Origin: Paenibacillaceae bacterium | GTDB lineage: Bacteria; Bacillota; Clostridia; Lachnospirales; Lachnospiraceae | Assembly: GCA_015057705.1 (NCBI GenBank) | Contig: SVDU01000008.1 | Span: 95,574 to 159,573, forward strand | Direction: 5' to 3' | Length of the DNA stretch: 64,000 nucleotides | Part shown: positions 53,089 through 62,427 of the stretch, piece after piece | Layout of the letters: each line of letters starts with the position of its first letter | How positions within the stretch are numbered: the first letter of the stretch is position 1 | Program-made: the position numbers and the translations under genes | Notes under the pieces: model-generated | What the model was told of the DNA's origin: nothing | Seen by the model: the letters and a program-made list of their open reading frames with translations, nothing else | The model's database searches: none

Positions 53089-53113
53089 CTTTTGATGCAA
53101 AACTTTTTATAAT
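53085..53113 (+). promoter_or_regulatory. Promoter of the amino-acid ABC operon, overlapping the OppF stop
   Basis: TTGACT (53085-53090), 17-bp spacer, TATAAT (53108-53113). It overlaps the last codon of OppF, and transcription should start near 53120, upstream of the next hairpin. Confidence 0.7.
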
Positions 53114-53140
53114 AACAACAATATTAAAACGCAACCAGGC

Positions 53141-53188
53141 AAAGGCGCCTAAGAACTTAAGATTCTTAGGCGCCTTTATGCTTTTTTT
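53141..53188 (+). terminator. Hairpin in leader of amino-acid ABC operon
   Basis: AAAGGCGCCTAAGAA (53141-53155) and TTCTTAGGCGCCTTT (53163-53177) form a perfect 15-bp stem; four bases later comes a run of T. It may end the Opp transcript and, because a promoter lies before it, also attenuate the 53219 operon. Confidence 0.75.
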
Positions 53189-53218
53189 TCAGAAATTACG
53201 CAGAGAGGGGCTGGAAAC

Positions 53219-53950
53219 ATGCCAGATATGGTGAAAGTTGAAAACTTAAAAAAGAACTTCGGAGACCTTGAGGTGTTAAAGGATATCAGCCTTACGGTCA
53301 GGGAAGGGGAAAAACTGGTAATCATCGGACCATCCGGCTCCGGAAAATCCACGTTTATCCGTTGCATTAACTATTTAGAGGAGCCTACCAGCGGAACCAT
53401 TACCGTGGCAGGAACACAGGTTACAAAGAAAAATCATTTGGAAATGGCAAAAAAATATTCGTCTATGGTATTTCAGCAATTTAATTTATATCCCCATCTG
53501 ACTGTTCTGGAAAATCTGACACTGGCACCCGTTAAACTTCAGCACGTACCCAAGGAAGAAGCAAAAAAGATAGCAATGAAGTGTCTGGAACGTGTAGGTT
53601 TAAAAGAAAAAGCGGGTAATTATCCGGTACAGCTTTCCGGCGGACAGCAGCAGAGGGTGGCAATTGCCAGAGCATTATGCACGAAGCAGCCATTGATTTT
53701 ATTTGATGAACCCACATCAGCACTGGATCCTGAGATGGTGCAGGAGGTATTAAATGTTATGGTGGAGCTGGCTCATGAAAACATTACCATGATCTGTGTG
53801 ACACATGAGATGGGCTTTGCCCGTCAGGTTGCAGACCGTGTAATTTTCATGGATGGTGGGTATATTCTGGAAGAGGGAACACCGGAACACTTTTTTGAAT
53901 GTCCGGAACATGAGCGGACAAAAGCGTTCTTAAGCAAAATCCTTCATTAG
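53219..53950 (+). CDS. glnQ: Polar amino-acid ABC ATPase (GlnQ-type)
   Basis: 243 residues, standard length. Walker [15 protein letters not shown]-loop [13 protein letters not shown], signature [16 protein letters not shown], Walker [17 protein letters not shown] and switch His CVTHEMGF. Drives uptake with the lipoprotein at 53993 and the permeases at 54916 and 55644. GAGAGGGG precedes the ATG. Confidence 0.94.
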   Translation: MPDMVKVENLKKNFGDLEVLKDISLTVREGEKLVIIGPSGSGKSTFIRCINYLEEPTSGTITVAGTQVTKKNHLEMAKKYSSMVFQQFNLYPHLTVLENLTLAPVKLQHVPKEEAKKIAMKCLERVGLKEKAGNYPVQLSGGQQQRVAIARALCTKQPLILFDEPTSALDPEMVQEVLNVMVELAHENITMICVTHEMGFARQVADRVIFMDGGYILEEGTPEHFFECPEHERTKAFLSKILH

Positions 53951-53992
53951 GGTGATGTTTAATATAATAAGATGATTGAGGAGGAAACAATT

Positions 53993-54889
53993 ATGATGAA
54001 GAAAATGTTATCCCTGGCACTGACGTTTGCTATGGCAGCGACCTTAACCGCATGCGGTTCCAAAGCACCGGAGACAACGAAAGCACCGGCAGATACCAAA
54101 GCTGCAGGTTCTTCTGCAGAGGCAACAACCGGAGCAGGTGCAGCAGGAACAGCTGCAAAAGACGTGCAGAAGATTATTGACCGCGGAGTGTTAAAAGTAG
54201 GCTGTAAATCAGATATTCCGAAGTTCAGCTTACAGAATACAGCAACTGGACAGTACGAAGGATTTGAAGATGATCTTGCATATGAGATCGCCGGATCCAT
54301 CTTCGGCTGCAGCGCAGCAGAGGCAAAGGAAAAGAAACTGGTGGAATTCCAGGGAGTAACGGCTAAAACAAGAGGACCTTTATTAGAGAATGGGGAAATC
54401 GATCTGGTTATTGCAACCTTTACCATTACACCAGAAAGAAAAGAAACCTATAATTTCTCTACACCATACTATACCGATGCAGTTGGTCTTTTAGTAAATA
54501 AAGATTCCGGAATTAAATCTATTCAGGATTTAGACGGTAAAGTAATCGGTGTGGCACAGTCTTCCACAACAAAGGACGGATTTAAAAAGTATGTGGATGA
54601 AAAGGGATTAAAGGTAAATCCGCAGTTCCAGGAATTTGACGGTTATCCTGCACTGGCTCAGGCACTGGCAACCAAGCAGATTGACTGCTTCTCTGTTGAC
54701 CGCGCCATCCTTGCAGGTTATGTAAATGACGGCAATCTGATTCTGGAAGACCGCTTCGCAGAGCAGGATTACGGTGTTGCAGCTGCAAAGGGAAATACAG
54801 GCCTTGCAGAGGCTGTAGAGAAAAAAGTTACTTCCATGCTTTCTGATGGTTCCATGAAGAAACTTCAGGATCAGTGGGGATTACAGTAA
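53993..54889 (+). CDS. Family-3 amino-acid-binding lipoprotein
   Basis: 298 residues; ATG 53993 is eight bases after AGGAGG, while the ATG at 53972 precedes that site. Lipobox TLTACGSK, Thr/Ala linker, then the family-3 fold with LKVGCKSDIPKFS, ENGEIDLVIATFTITPERK and KVIGVAQSSTTKDGFKKY. Captures a polar amino acid such as glutamine, glutamate or aspartate. Confidence 0.92.
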   Translation: MMKKMLSLALTFAMAATLTACGSKAPETTKAPADTKAAGSSAEATTGAGAAGTAAKDVQKIIDRGVLKVGCKSDIPKFSLQNTATGQYEGFEDDLAYEIAGSIFGCSAAEAKEKKLVEFQGVTAKTRGPLLENGEIDLVIATFTITPERKETYNFSTPYYTDAVGLLVNKDSGIKSIQDLDGKVIGVAQSSTTKDGFKKYVDEKGLKVNPQFQEFDGYPALAQALATKQIDCFSVDRAILAGYVNDGNLILEDRFAEQDYGVAAAKGNTGLAEAVEKKVTSMLSDGSMKKLQDQWGLQ

Positions 54890-54915
54890 GCTGTTTTAAG
54901 TAAAGGAAAAATGAC

Positions 54916-55650
54916 ATGATTAAAGGTCTTTTTGATGGAAAACGTTGGAGTGCCCTCTTTGCGGCATTCCCCGAATATTATATCCCTGGATTTCTTATGA
55001 CACTTAAAATATCACTGGTAGGACTGGCGGTTGCGCTGGTCCTTGGAGTGATATTTGGCATGTTCTCATCATCCAAGTGGAAGCTGCTTAAGATCATTTC
55101 ACGAATCTATGTGGAATTCATACAGAATACGCCTCTGGCTTTACAGGTCATGTGTTATTACTCGGTTCTTCCCATGCTGTTTTCCAGTTCCGGGTTTCGT
55201 ATCCCTAAGTTTGTATTAGGGGTCATCGGGGTAGGCGTTTATCATGGTGCCTATATTTCTGAGGTCATAAGAACCGGAATTGAAGCTATTCCAAAGGGGC
55301 AGTCTGAGGCAGCAGCATCTCAGGGTTTTAGCTATCTGGAAACCATGTATCATATCATTCTGCCTCAGACCATTAAGATTATTATGCCACCTCTCGCAAA
55401 TCAGGCTTTAAATCTGGTTAAGAATACTTCCATACTGGCCATGGTTGCGGGCATGGATCTGATGTATTTTACAGATTCATGGGGCGCTGACAGAGGGTAT
55501 TTTGCCCAGGCATATTTTACAAGTGCAGTGATGTACTTTATTATCTGTTTCCCGTTAGCCAGACTGGCAAGATATTTAGAGATCCGCTCCATGCGGCTGC
55601 CAGTTGCAAAAAAGCTTGATATACAGGCAGACGAGGAGGCAGCATGTTAG
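54916..55650 (+). CDS. Amino-acid ABC permease (first)
   Basis: 244 residues, HisM/GlnP-type: membrane segments around residues 22-45, 70-95 and 190-212, and the ATPase-contact loop EAAASQGFSYLETMYHIILP. Partner of the next permease; overlaps it by seven bases. Confidence 0.92.
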   Translation: MIKGLFDGKRWSALFAAFPEYYIPGFLMTLKISLVGLAVALVLGVIFGMFSSSKWKLLKIISRIYVEFIQNTPLALQVMCYYSVLPMLFSSSGFRIPKFVLGVIGVGVYHGAYISEVIRTGIEAIPKGQSEAAASQGFSYLETMYHIILPQTIKIIMPPLANQALNLVKNTSILAMVAGMDLMYFTDSWGADRGYFAQAYFTSAVMYFIICFPLARLARYLEIRSMRLPVAKKLDIQADEEAAC

Positions 55651-56306
55651 AATTATTTCAACAGATATTTACACCGGCAAATGTACTTTTCATGCTGAAG
55701 GGCTTACAGATGACGGTCATGATCGCTGTGCTGGCTACGATCCTCAGTATATTTTTCGGAACCATACTGGCACTGATCCGTACTTATTCTTCTGGTAAAT
55801 GGAAGTGGGCCGGAACTTTGGTAGCAGTCTATACAGAGTTCTTTCGCTGTACCCCCAACCTTTTATGGATTCTCTGGATCTATTTTACTGTAAAAGGGAA
55901 TAAAGTAGGGGTATCGGTATTTGCTATTACCCTGTTCACTTCTGCAGTTATGGCAGAGATCTTCCGTGGGGGATTAAATTCCATTCCCAAGGGGCAGTTT
56001 GAAGGGGCTCAGTCCCAGGGCTTCAGCTTTTTTCAGACATTGTGGTACATTGTACTGCCTCAGACATATAAGAAGGTAATTCCGGCTCTCTTAAGCCAGG
56101 TTATTACCATTATTAAGGATACCTCATTCTTAAAGATGGTAGACGTGGCAGAATTCATGAGAAACTGCGCCGTAGTGCTTGGAAGTATCTACGATGTCAG
56201 AGGAATGATGATGCTGTTTGCTTTCGAGGCACTTTGCTATTTTGCCATTTGTTTTGCCCTCAGCTGTGTAGTCAGGGGATATCAGAAAACAATAGTAACC
56301 GGTTAG
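55644..56306 (+). CDS. Amino-acid ABC permease (second)
   Basis: 220 residues, ATG overlapping the previous stop with GAGGAGG upstream. Contact loop EGAQSQGFSFFQTLWYIVLP and several membrane segments. Completes the importer; the CMK-like gene follows after 15 bases. Confidence 0.92.
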   Translation: MLELFQQIFTPANVLFMLKGLQMTVMIAVLATILSIFFGTILALIRTYSSGKWKWAGTLVAVYTEFFRCTPNLLWILWIYFTVKGNKVGVSVFAITLFTSAVMAEIFRGGLNSIPKGQFEGAQSQGFSFFQTLWYIVLPQTYKKVIPALLSQVITIIKDTSFLKMVDVAEFMRNCAVVLGSIYDVRGMMMLFAFEALCYFAICFALSCVVRGYQKTIVTG

Positions 56307-56321
56307 GGAGGTACATCTGTT

Positions 56322-56918
56322 ATGGAGAAGTTTACGATCACCATTACCCGTGAGTTTGGCAGTCTGGGGCGTTCCATTGCCCGGGAACTGTCACAGATTC
56401 TGGGAGTGGAGTTTTATGACCGGGATATTGTGGAGGAAGTTGCAAATAAACTGAATCTGCCGGTTTCAACAGTCAGCAACGAGGAGGAAAAATCCAGGCA
56501 CAGCTTTCTGCCAAGAATGTTCCCTCTTGGCACTGATGAGGAATATATGCAGGATATTATTTTTGATGTGCAGAAGGATATTATTCTTAATCTGGCAAAA
56601 AAATCAAGCTGTATCCTGGTTGGCAGATGCTCTGATTTTCTTCTTGAAAAGGAAAAAAATAATATTAACATATTTATCTACGCTTCTTATGAGAAACGTC
56701 TGCAAAACTGCGTGGATTCACTAGGTATGACAGAGGCTGAGGCAAAACGGATGATTCTTTCCGTAGACAAAGCCCGCAATGCATATCATAAAAAATATGC
56801 AGGTTATTTACCTGGTGATCCGGAGCATAAGCAGCTGATGATTGACTCCTCTTTACTTGGCGTGACTGGAACAGCAAAGTTAATCGCAGAGATTGTATAT
56901 CAGTTATTTGAATCATAA
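56322..56918 (+). CDS. Cytidylate-kinase-like protein
   Basis: 198 residues. N-terminal ITITREFGSLGRSIARELS resembles the nucleotide loop of the cytidylate-kinase-like family; later LVGRCSDFLL and AYHKKYAGYLPGDP. Such proteins may phosphorylate nucleoside monophosphates, but this subgroup is not well studied. GGGAGG precedes the ATG; it is last in the amino-acid ABC unit. Confidence 0.8.
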   Translation: MEKFTITITREFGSLGRSIARELSQILGVEFYDRDIVEEVANKLNLPVSTVSNEEEKSRHSFLPRMFPLGTDEEYMQDIIFDVQKDIILNLAKKSSCILVGRCSDFLLEKEKNNINIFIYASYEKRLQNCVDSLGMTEAEAKRMILSVDKARNAYHKKYAGYLPGDPEHKQLMIDSSLLGVTGTAKLIAEIVYQLFES

Positions 56919-56943
56919 AATGAATTCAGAAGTTTCCTATTAA

Positions 56944-57018
56944 AATAGGCCTTTTTGGTAAAACTAGGATGAGAGTCCGAAGGTTTGCCCAAAAGGCCTG
57001 TTCTATTGACAAGTGAAA
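56944..57018 (+). other. Long structured hairpin between CMK-like gene and corA
   Basis: AGGCCTTTTTGG (56947-56958) pairs with CCAAAAGGCCT, then GGTAAAAC with GGTTTGCC, and an inner GGA/TCC stem around TGAGAG. There is no strong T run, so it could be a weak terminator, a 3'-end stabiliser or a structured RNA. Confidence 0.5.
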
Positions 57019-57044
57019 TATCAGGTACTAAACTTAGAAAAGGC
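57016..57044 (+). promoter_or_regulatory. Possible corA promoter
   Basis: TTGACA (57016-57021), 17-bp spacer, TAAACT (57039-57044), which matches four of six -10 positions. Confidence 0.4.
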
Positions 57045-57089
57045 AGGTCAGAAAATAGGACCGAGTATCGGGTTTAGGAGGAAGCAGAT

Positions 57090-58019
57090 GTGAGATATAA
57101 ATTAGACAAAAGACTGATTCCTGTAAAGGGGGAAGAAACGGTATCTGAAGATGATGTTCTGATTGATATTTTAAGCAGAGAAGAATTTTTAAAGGGACAT
57201 CATACCCGTTACGAGGATCATATATTAATCCGGAGTCTGGAACGGGGCCAGTACTGTAGAACAGATTTGTTAAAAGACTGTGTGGTAGGAACCCTGGTAA
57301 TACCTTTGAAGAAAAATCCTTTGAAACGCCCCCTGATATTTGGTTATTATATGAATGAAAACCGCCTGATCCTGATTGATGACAGCGGAGAAGCTGATAG
57401 AATGTTAAAGGAGATTGATAAGACACAGATTTTTGAGAAGACTTATCCAGCCCATCTCCTGTTCGAGTTTTTAGAATATCAGGTCAGAGATGACATTGAA
57501 TATCTTCAGAAATATGAGGAATACTTAACGGAAATGGAAGACAGAATCATGAGCGGCAGAAGGGAAAAGGAAGACGTGCTGGGAATCATATTAAAGGCCA
57601 GGAAGGAACTGGCTAAGGTATCGTCTTATTATGGGCAGCTGATGAATATGAGTCAGACTTTAACTGAGAATTATAATGGTCTGTTAAAGGATGAAGAACG
57701 GGCACTGTTTCATCTGTTTGCCGGCAGAATGGCGAGACTTTCGGAATATGGGAGAGAACTGAGAGAATACGCTCAGCAGATTCGGGAGATGTATCAGGTG
57801 AGAATGGACATGAAGCAGAATCACGCATTATCCTTTCTGACCATGGTGACCGCTGTTTTTGCTCCCCTGTCTCTCATTGCGGGCTGGTACGGCATGAATT
57901 TTAAAAATATGCCGGAGCTTAACTGGACTTATGGATATCCCTTTTGTATTCTTTTAAGCATCCTCTTGATTGGATTGGAAATATGGTATTTTACAAAAAA
58001 AGGGTGGTTAAAAAAATAA
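57090..58019 (+). CDS. corA: CorA-family divalent cation transporter
   Basis: 309 residues, GTG start seven bases after AGGAGG. A large N-terminal cytoplasmic domain is followed by long helices (EDRIMSGRREKEDVLGIILK) and two C-terminal membrane segments with the selectivity motif YGMN between them (WYGMNFKNMPEL). Moves Mg2+ (or Co2+/Ni2+) through the cell membrane as a pentamer. No M-box riboswitch is visible upstream. Confidence 0.92.
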   Translation: MRYKLDKRLIPVKGEETVSEDDVLIDILSREEFLKGHHTRYEDHILIRSLERGQYCRTDLLKDCVVGTLVIPLKKNPLKRPLIFGYYMNENRLILIDDSGEADRMLKEIDKTQIFEKTYPAHLLFEFLEYQVRDDIEYLQKYEEYLTEMEDRIMSGRREKEDVLGIILKARKELAKVSSYYGQLMNMSQTLTENYNGLLKDEERALFHLFAGRMARLSEYGRELREYAQQIREMYQVRMDMKQNHALSFLTMVTAVFAPLSLIAGWYGMNFKNMPELNWTYGYPFCILLSILLIGLEIWYFTKKGWLKK

Positions 58020-58073
58020 CAGGAAACAGGAATAAAATTCTCATAAAACAGTAGAAAAATTAATATGAATCCC

Positions 58074-58102
58074 TTGACATGAAAAAAAAAACCTGTTATA
58101 CT
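58074..58102 (+). promoter_or_regulatory. DEAD-box helicase promoter
   Basis: TTGACA (58074-58079), 17-bp spacer, TATACT (58097-58102) with TGT before it (extended -10). It gives a leader of about 130 bases. Confidence 0.8.
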
Positions 58103-58115
58103 TTACTTTCGTGTG

Positions 58116-58167
58116 AAACGAGAGGATGAAGGTCTGAAACGTGCCTGATACCTCTCGTTTTATTTGC
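58116..58167 (+). promoter_or_regulatory. Structured leader before helicase gene
   Basis: AAACGAGAGG (58116-58125) pairs with CCTCTCGTTT (58151-58160), followed by TTATTT. It can act as an attenuator or as a leader structure that the helicase itself could unwind. Confidence 0.55.
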
Positions 58168-58236
58168 GATAGTGTGTTTGTGCGGCCGTCGGCAACATAA
58201 GAACCCGGCTGGCAATGAGAAAGGAATTAATCATTT

Positions 58237-59922
58237 ATGGAAACAGTTAGATTTGATGAGTTACAATTAGATGAAAGAATTCTGCGGGCAGTAGCAGATA
58301 TGGGATTTGAAGAGGCATCTCCGATCCAGACCCAGGCAATACCGGTTCAGATGGAAGGAAGAGATATTATCGGTCAGGCCCAGACAGGAACGGGAAAGAC
58401 CGCTGCCTTTGGAATTCCCCTGTTACAAAAAGTTGACCCTAAGGTAAAAAAGCTTCAGGCGGTGGCCCTCTGTCCAACCAGAGAGCTTGCTATTCAGGTG
58501 GCAGATGAGATCCGCAGGCTTGCTAAATATATGCATGGTGTGAAGGTCGTCCCTATCTACGGCGGCCAGGACATCGTGAAACAGATCCGTTCCTTAAAAG
58601 ACGGTACTCAGATCATCATCGGAACACCGGGACGTGTTATGGACCATATGCGCCGGAAAACCGTTAAGTTTGATTTTGTCCATACGGTTGTTATGGATGA
58701 GGCAGATGAGATGCTGAACATGGGATTTTTAGAGGACATGGAAACCATTTTAAGTCAGCTTCCCGAAGATCGGCAGACAGTTATGTTTTCAGCTACCATG
58801 CCTCCGGCAATTTCGGACATTGCAAGAAAGTTCCAGAAAGAACCGGTAAATGTAAAGGTAGTGAAGAAAGAACTGACAGTGCCGAAAGTAACCCAGTATT
58901 ACTATGAGGTGAAACCAAAGAGTAAATTGGAAGTAATGTGTCGTCTTTTAGATATGTATGCACCGAAGCTTTCCGTTGTTTTCTGTAACACGAAAAAGCA
59001 GGTAGATGAACTGGTACAGTCCCTTCAGGGAAGAGGATATTTTGCGGAAGGTCTTCACGGAGACTTAAAGCAGATCCAGCGTGATCGTGTCATGAACAGC
59101 TTCCGTAACGGCAAGACAGAGATTCTTGTGGCTACTGATGTAGCAGCCCGAGGAATCGACGTAGACGACGTAGAAGCGGTATTTAACTATGACCTTCCTC
59201 AGGATGATGAGTATTATGTACATCGTATTGGCCGTACAGGTCGTGCCGGACGTGAAGGAATCGCATTCAGCTTCGTGGTTGGTAAGGAAGTGTACAAGCT
59301 TCGTGACATTCAGCGTTACTGCAAGACCAAGATCGTACCTCAGGCAATTCCATCACTCAACGATGTAACTGCCATCAAGGTAGACAAGATTTTAGAAGGC
59401 GTTGCAGCAATCATTGGTGATACAGATCTCAGCAAAACAGTTAATATCATCGAGAAGAAGCTGTTGGAAGAGGATTACACCTCTCTTGATCTGGCAGCGG
59501 CTCTCTTACGTAAGATGATGGGTGAAGAGAATGAAGACATCATCGATACCAGAGAACCTCGCAACCTTGACGAGCTGGAAGGCTTCGGAGGCGGAAACAA
59601 CAGCAGAGGCGGCAGAGGAAGAAGCAACAGCAGCCGTGGAGGAAACAGCGGAAGATATGATTCCTCATCCAGAGATGATATGGCTCGCTTATTCATTAAC
59701 ATCGGTAAGAACCAGAATGTTAAACCAGGAGATATTCTTGGTGCCATTGCAGGAGAATCCGGTATGCCAGGCAAGATGGTTGGAAGCATCGACATGTATG
59801 ACAAATATACATTCGTAGAAGTTCCAAGAGAAAGTGCTGACGCCGTATTAACTGCGATGAAAGATGTAAAAATTAAAGGTAAAAATATCCATATGGAAAA
59901 AGCCAACGGAAAAGGCAAATAA
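58237..59922 (+). CDS. DEAD-box RNA helicase
   Basis: 561 residues. Q motif ASPIQTQAIP, Walker A AQTGTGKTAAF, TPGR, DEAD box VMDEADEM, SAT, and HRIGRTGRAGR. The C-terminal ~190 residues include an Arg/Ser/Gly-rich linker (GGNNSRGGRGRSNSSRGG) and a DbpA-type RNA-binding domain (MARLFINIGKNQNVKPGDIL). Similar to CshA/DeaD; helps ribosome assembly and mRNA turnover. Preceded by a long, folded leader. Confidence 0.94.
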   Translation: METVRFDELQLDERILRAVADMGFEEASPIQTQAIPVQMEGRDIIGQAQTGTGKTAAFGIPLLQKVDPKVKKLQAVALCPTRELAIQVADEIRRLAKYMHGVKVVPIYGGQDIVKQIRSLKDGTQIIIGTPGRVMDHMRRKTVKFDFVHTVVMDEADEMLNMGFLEDMETILSQLPEDRQTVMFSATMPPAISDIARKFQKEPVNVKVVKKELTVPKVTQYYYEVKPKSKLEVMCRLLDMYAPKLSVVFCNTKKQVDELVQSLQGRGYFAEGLHGDLKQIQRDRVMNSFRNGKTEILVATDVAARGIDVDDVEAVFNYDLPQDDEYYVHRIGRTGRAGREGIAFSFVVGKEVYKLRDIQRYCKTKIVPQAIPSLNDVTAIKVDKILEGVAAIIGDTDLSKTVNIIEKKLLEEDYTSLDLAAALLRKMMGEENEDIIDTREPRNLDELEGFGGGNNSRGGRGRSNSSRGGNSGRYDSSSRDDMARLFINIGKNQNVKPGDILGAIAGESGMPGKMVGSIDMYDKYTFVEVPRESADAVLTAMKDVKIKGKNIHMEKANGKGK

Positions 59923-59929
59923 ATTTTCG

Positions 59930-59990
59930 GGAGCTGAACAACGAAGGAAGACGGCCTGTCTTGCGGGAGTTGTTTGGCTCCTGTTTTTTT
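59930..59990 (+). terminator. Terminator after helicase
   Basis: GGAGC and AACAAC pair with GTTGTT and GCTCC around an inner AAGAC/GTCTT stem, followed by seven T. Confidence 0.8.
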
Positions 59991-60052
59991 CTTGCTTCCT
60001 GAGAAAAAACAGGATACAATTAGTTCAAATGAGGAGTCAATTGGAGGACGAA

Positions 60053-61423
60053 ATGGCAGAGTGGAAGAAAAATGACAGGATCCAGGTAATAATTGAGGAT
60101 CTGAGTGAGACAGGAGAAGGAATTGGTAAAACGGATGGTTTTACCTGGTTTATAAAGGATACAGTAATTGGTGATCAGGTGGAAGCAAAAGCCATGAAGG
60201 TGAAGAAAAATTACGGCTTTGCGCATTTAGAACAAATAATCAAGCCGTCAGAAAGCAGAATTACCCCCTTGTGCCCGGTGGCAAAACAGTGCGGAGGCTG
60301 CCAGCTTCAGTCCATGAGCTACGAAGAGGAACTTCGCTACAAGGAGCGCAAAATCTATGGCAATATTACCCGCATCGGCGGCTTTAAAGATGTTCCAATG
60401 CTTCCTATTATGGGGATGGACGAGCCATGGAGATATCGGAATAAAGCACAGTTTCCCTGGGGCGTGGATAAGGATGGAAGGCCTGTGGCTGGCTTTTATG
60501 CAGGGAGGACTCATGCCATTATTGGGTGTGAGGACTGTCTGTTAGGGGTGGAAGAGAATCGGGAAGTATTAGGTCGTATTAAGACCCATATGGAGCGGTA
60601 TCATCTGGCTCCTTATGATGAAAGCACTCATAAGGGACTGATTCGCCATACGCTTATCCGGAAAGGATTTCAGACAGGTGAGCTGATGGTGTGTCAGGTG
60701 ATTAACGGGAATCAGCTGCCACACAGTGAGGAGTTGGTGAAAAGTTTGCTTGAAATCCCTGGGATGGCAAGTATATCTTTGAATGTGAATAAGGAACAGA
60801 CTAATGTGATTCTGGGAGACAAGGTGGAGAATCTTTTTGGGCCTGGATATATCACCGATTATATTGGATCGGTACAATACCGTATTTCCCCTCTTTCTTT
60901 TTATCAGGTTAATCCGGTACAGACTAAGAAGCTATATGAAACTGCTTTGGAGTATGCGGGACTTACCGGCGGTGAGACGGTATGGGATCTGTATTGCGGA
61001 ATTGGTACGATCTCTTTATTTCTTGCGCAGAAAGCGAAGAAGGTCTATGGAGTGGAAATCGTTCCCCAGGCAATTGATGATGCAAGGGAGAATGCAAGGT
61101 TAAATGGGATTGAGAACGCAGAGTTTTTCGTAGGAAAGGCAGAGGAGGTTCTGCCGGAACAGTTTGATAAGAATCAGGTATATGCCGATGTGATTGTGGT
61201 GGACCCCCCAAGAAAAGGGTGCGATGAAAAATGCCTGGAGACTATTGTGAAGATGGAGCCGAAACGGGTGGTTTATGTCAGCTGTGACTCTGCGACGTTG
61301 GCAAGGGATCTGAAGTATCTGGCGGAGCGGGGGTATGAGCTTGTGCGGGTGAGAGGGTGTGATATGTTTCCCTGGACCACGCATGTGGAAACAGTAGTGT
61401 TGCTGGAACTGAATGCCTTGTAG
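60053..61423 (+). CDS. rlmD: 23S rRNA (uracil-5-)-methyltransferase, RlmD/RumA family
   Basis: 456 residues; ATG 60053 follows GGAGG by five bases, better than the ATG at 60029. N-terminal TRAM domain (EDLSETGEGIGKTDGF), iron-sulfur Cys set (CPVAKQCGGCQLQ plus a later Cys), SAM site DLYCGIGTISLFLAQ and catalytic Cys region VVDPPRKGCDEKCLE, with YVSCDSATLARDL. Methylates U in rRNA or tRNA. Confidence 0.92.
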   Translation: MAEWKKNDRIQVIIEDLSETGEGIGKTDGFTWFIKDTVIGDQVEAKAMKVKKNYGFAHLEQIIKPSESRITPLCPVAKQCGGCQLQSMSYEEELRYKERKIYGNITRIGGFKDVPMLPIMGMDEPWRYRNKAQFPWGVDKDGRPVAGFYAGRTHAIIGCEDCLLGVEENREVLGRIKTHMERYHLAPYDESTHKGLIRHTLIRKGFQTGELMVCQVINGNQLPHSEELVKSLLEIPGMASISLNVNKEQTNVILGDKVENLFGPGYITDYIGSVQYRISPLSFYQVNPVQTKKLYETALEYAGLTGGETVWDLYCGIGTISLFLAQKAKKVYGVEIVPQAIDDARENARLNGIENAEFFVGKAEEVLPEQFDKNQVYADVIVVDPPRKGCDEKCLETIVKMEPKRVVYVSCDSATLARDLKYLAERGYELVRVRGCDMFPWTTHVETVVLLELNAL

Positions 61424-61578
61424 TATAAAAATCACCTTTCACCGCATGTAGAAGCGGTGTTAATGATGAAACATTGTGGTTTGGACAATAAAAAGCAGCT
61501 GCAAAGTCCACACCATAGGTATCTGGAGAGACAAAATGTTTCGTATTTATAATACTGTTTGAAAGTGTGACGTGAAAT

Positions 61579-62397
61579 ATGGATAAATTGTTGTTTGGAA
61601 TATCAGGCTTACCAATTGGAAGTGGATTAAAAAAGTTAAACTATGCTTCTGGAATTGTTTATTTAAAATCAATAGGACTTGATGCTATGGAACTTTTGTT
61701 TGTGAGAAGTGTGAATGTAACAGATAAGAATAAGAACATAATATTAAAAACTAAGCTAGACAATGATTTTTATTTGTCAGCACATGGATCACATTATATA
61801 AATCTAAATGCGGATGAGTATGAAAAGCAAGTACAGTCAATGGAAAGAATAACAAATGCAATGGAAGCATTATTGCAGGTTGAGGGAAGAAGTCTAATAT
61901 TTCATCCAGGCTTTTATTTGAAGGACTCAGAGGAAGAAACATATAATACTATAAAAGAAAGCTTATTAAAGCTTCCGTATAAAGGTATAGATTATAGGCT
62001 TGAGACTACAGGAAAAAGAACTCAGTTTGGAACGCTTGAGGAATTAGTGTCTCTTTGTAAAGAAATAAGTTCTTGTAAGTTATGTATTGACTTTTCTCAT
62101 ATACATGCAAGACAGAACGGCTGTTTAAAAAAATATGATGATTTTGCAAAAATATTGCAATACGTGACTGATAAGCTAGGAAGACCTGCGCTAGAGGATT
62201 TGCATATTCATATGGGAGGAATTAACTACAATGAAAAAGGCGAGATAAACCATCTTCCCATATTGGAAAGCGATTTTAACTATTTAGAGTGTTTAAAAGC
62301 CATAAAAGATTATGATGTTAGAGGCTGTATAATTGCAGAGGGACCGTTGGTGGAGAAAGATGCATTGTTATTAAAAAACACCTATGAAAAATTATAA
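61579..62397 (+). CDS. Endonuclease-IV-like TIM barrel protein
   Basis: 272 residues. Motifs SAHGSHYINL, IFHPGF, CIDFSHIHAR and DLHIHMGGINYNEKGEINHLP follow the metal-binding pattern of AP endonuclease IV (Nfo), with substitutions typical of distant relatives. It may cut abasic DNA. The ribosome-binding site is weak, and the gene is noticeably richer in A/T than its neighbours, suggesting recent transfer. Confidence 0.75.
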   Translation: MDKLLFGISGLPIGSGLKKLNYASGIVYLKSIGLDAMELLFVRSVNVTDKNKNIILKTKLDNDFYLSAHGSHYINLNADEYEKQVQSMERITNAMEALLQVEGRSLIFHPGFYLKDSEEETYNTIKESLLKLPYKGIDYRLETTGKRTQFGTLEELVSLCKEISSCKLCIDFSHIHARQNGCLKKYDDFAKILQYVTDKLGRPALEDLHIHMGGINYNEKGEINHLPILESDFNYLECLKAIKDYDVRGCIIAEGPLVEKDALLLKNTYEKL

Positions 62398-62427
62398 CTA
62401 TTTTGAGTAAATGAAAGAAGGTTTGTA

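Noticed and set aside
56944..57018. M-box magnesium riboswitch before corA
   Set aside because: Too short, and no M-box core is seen.
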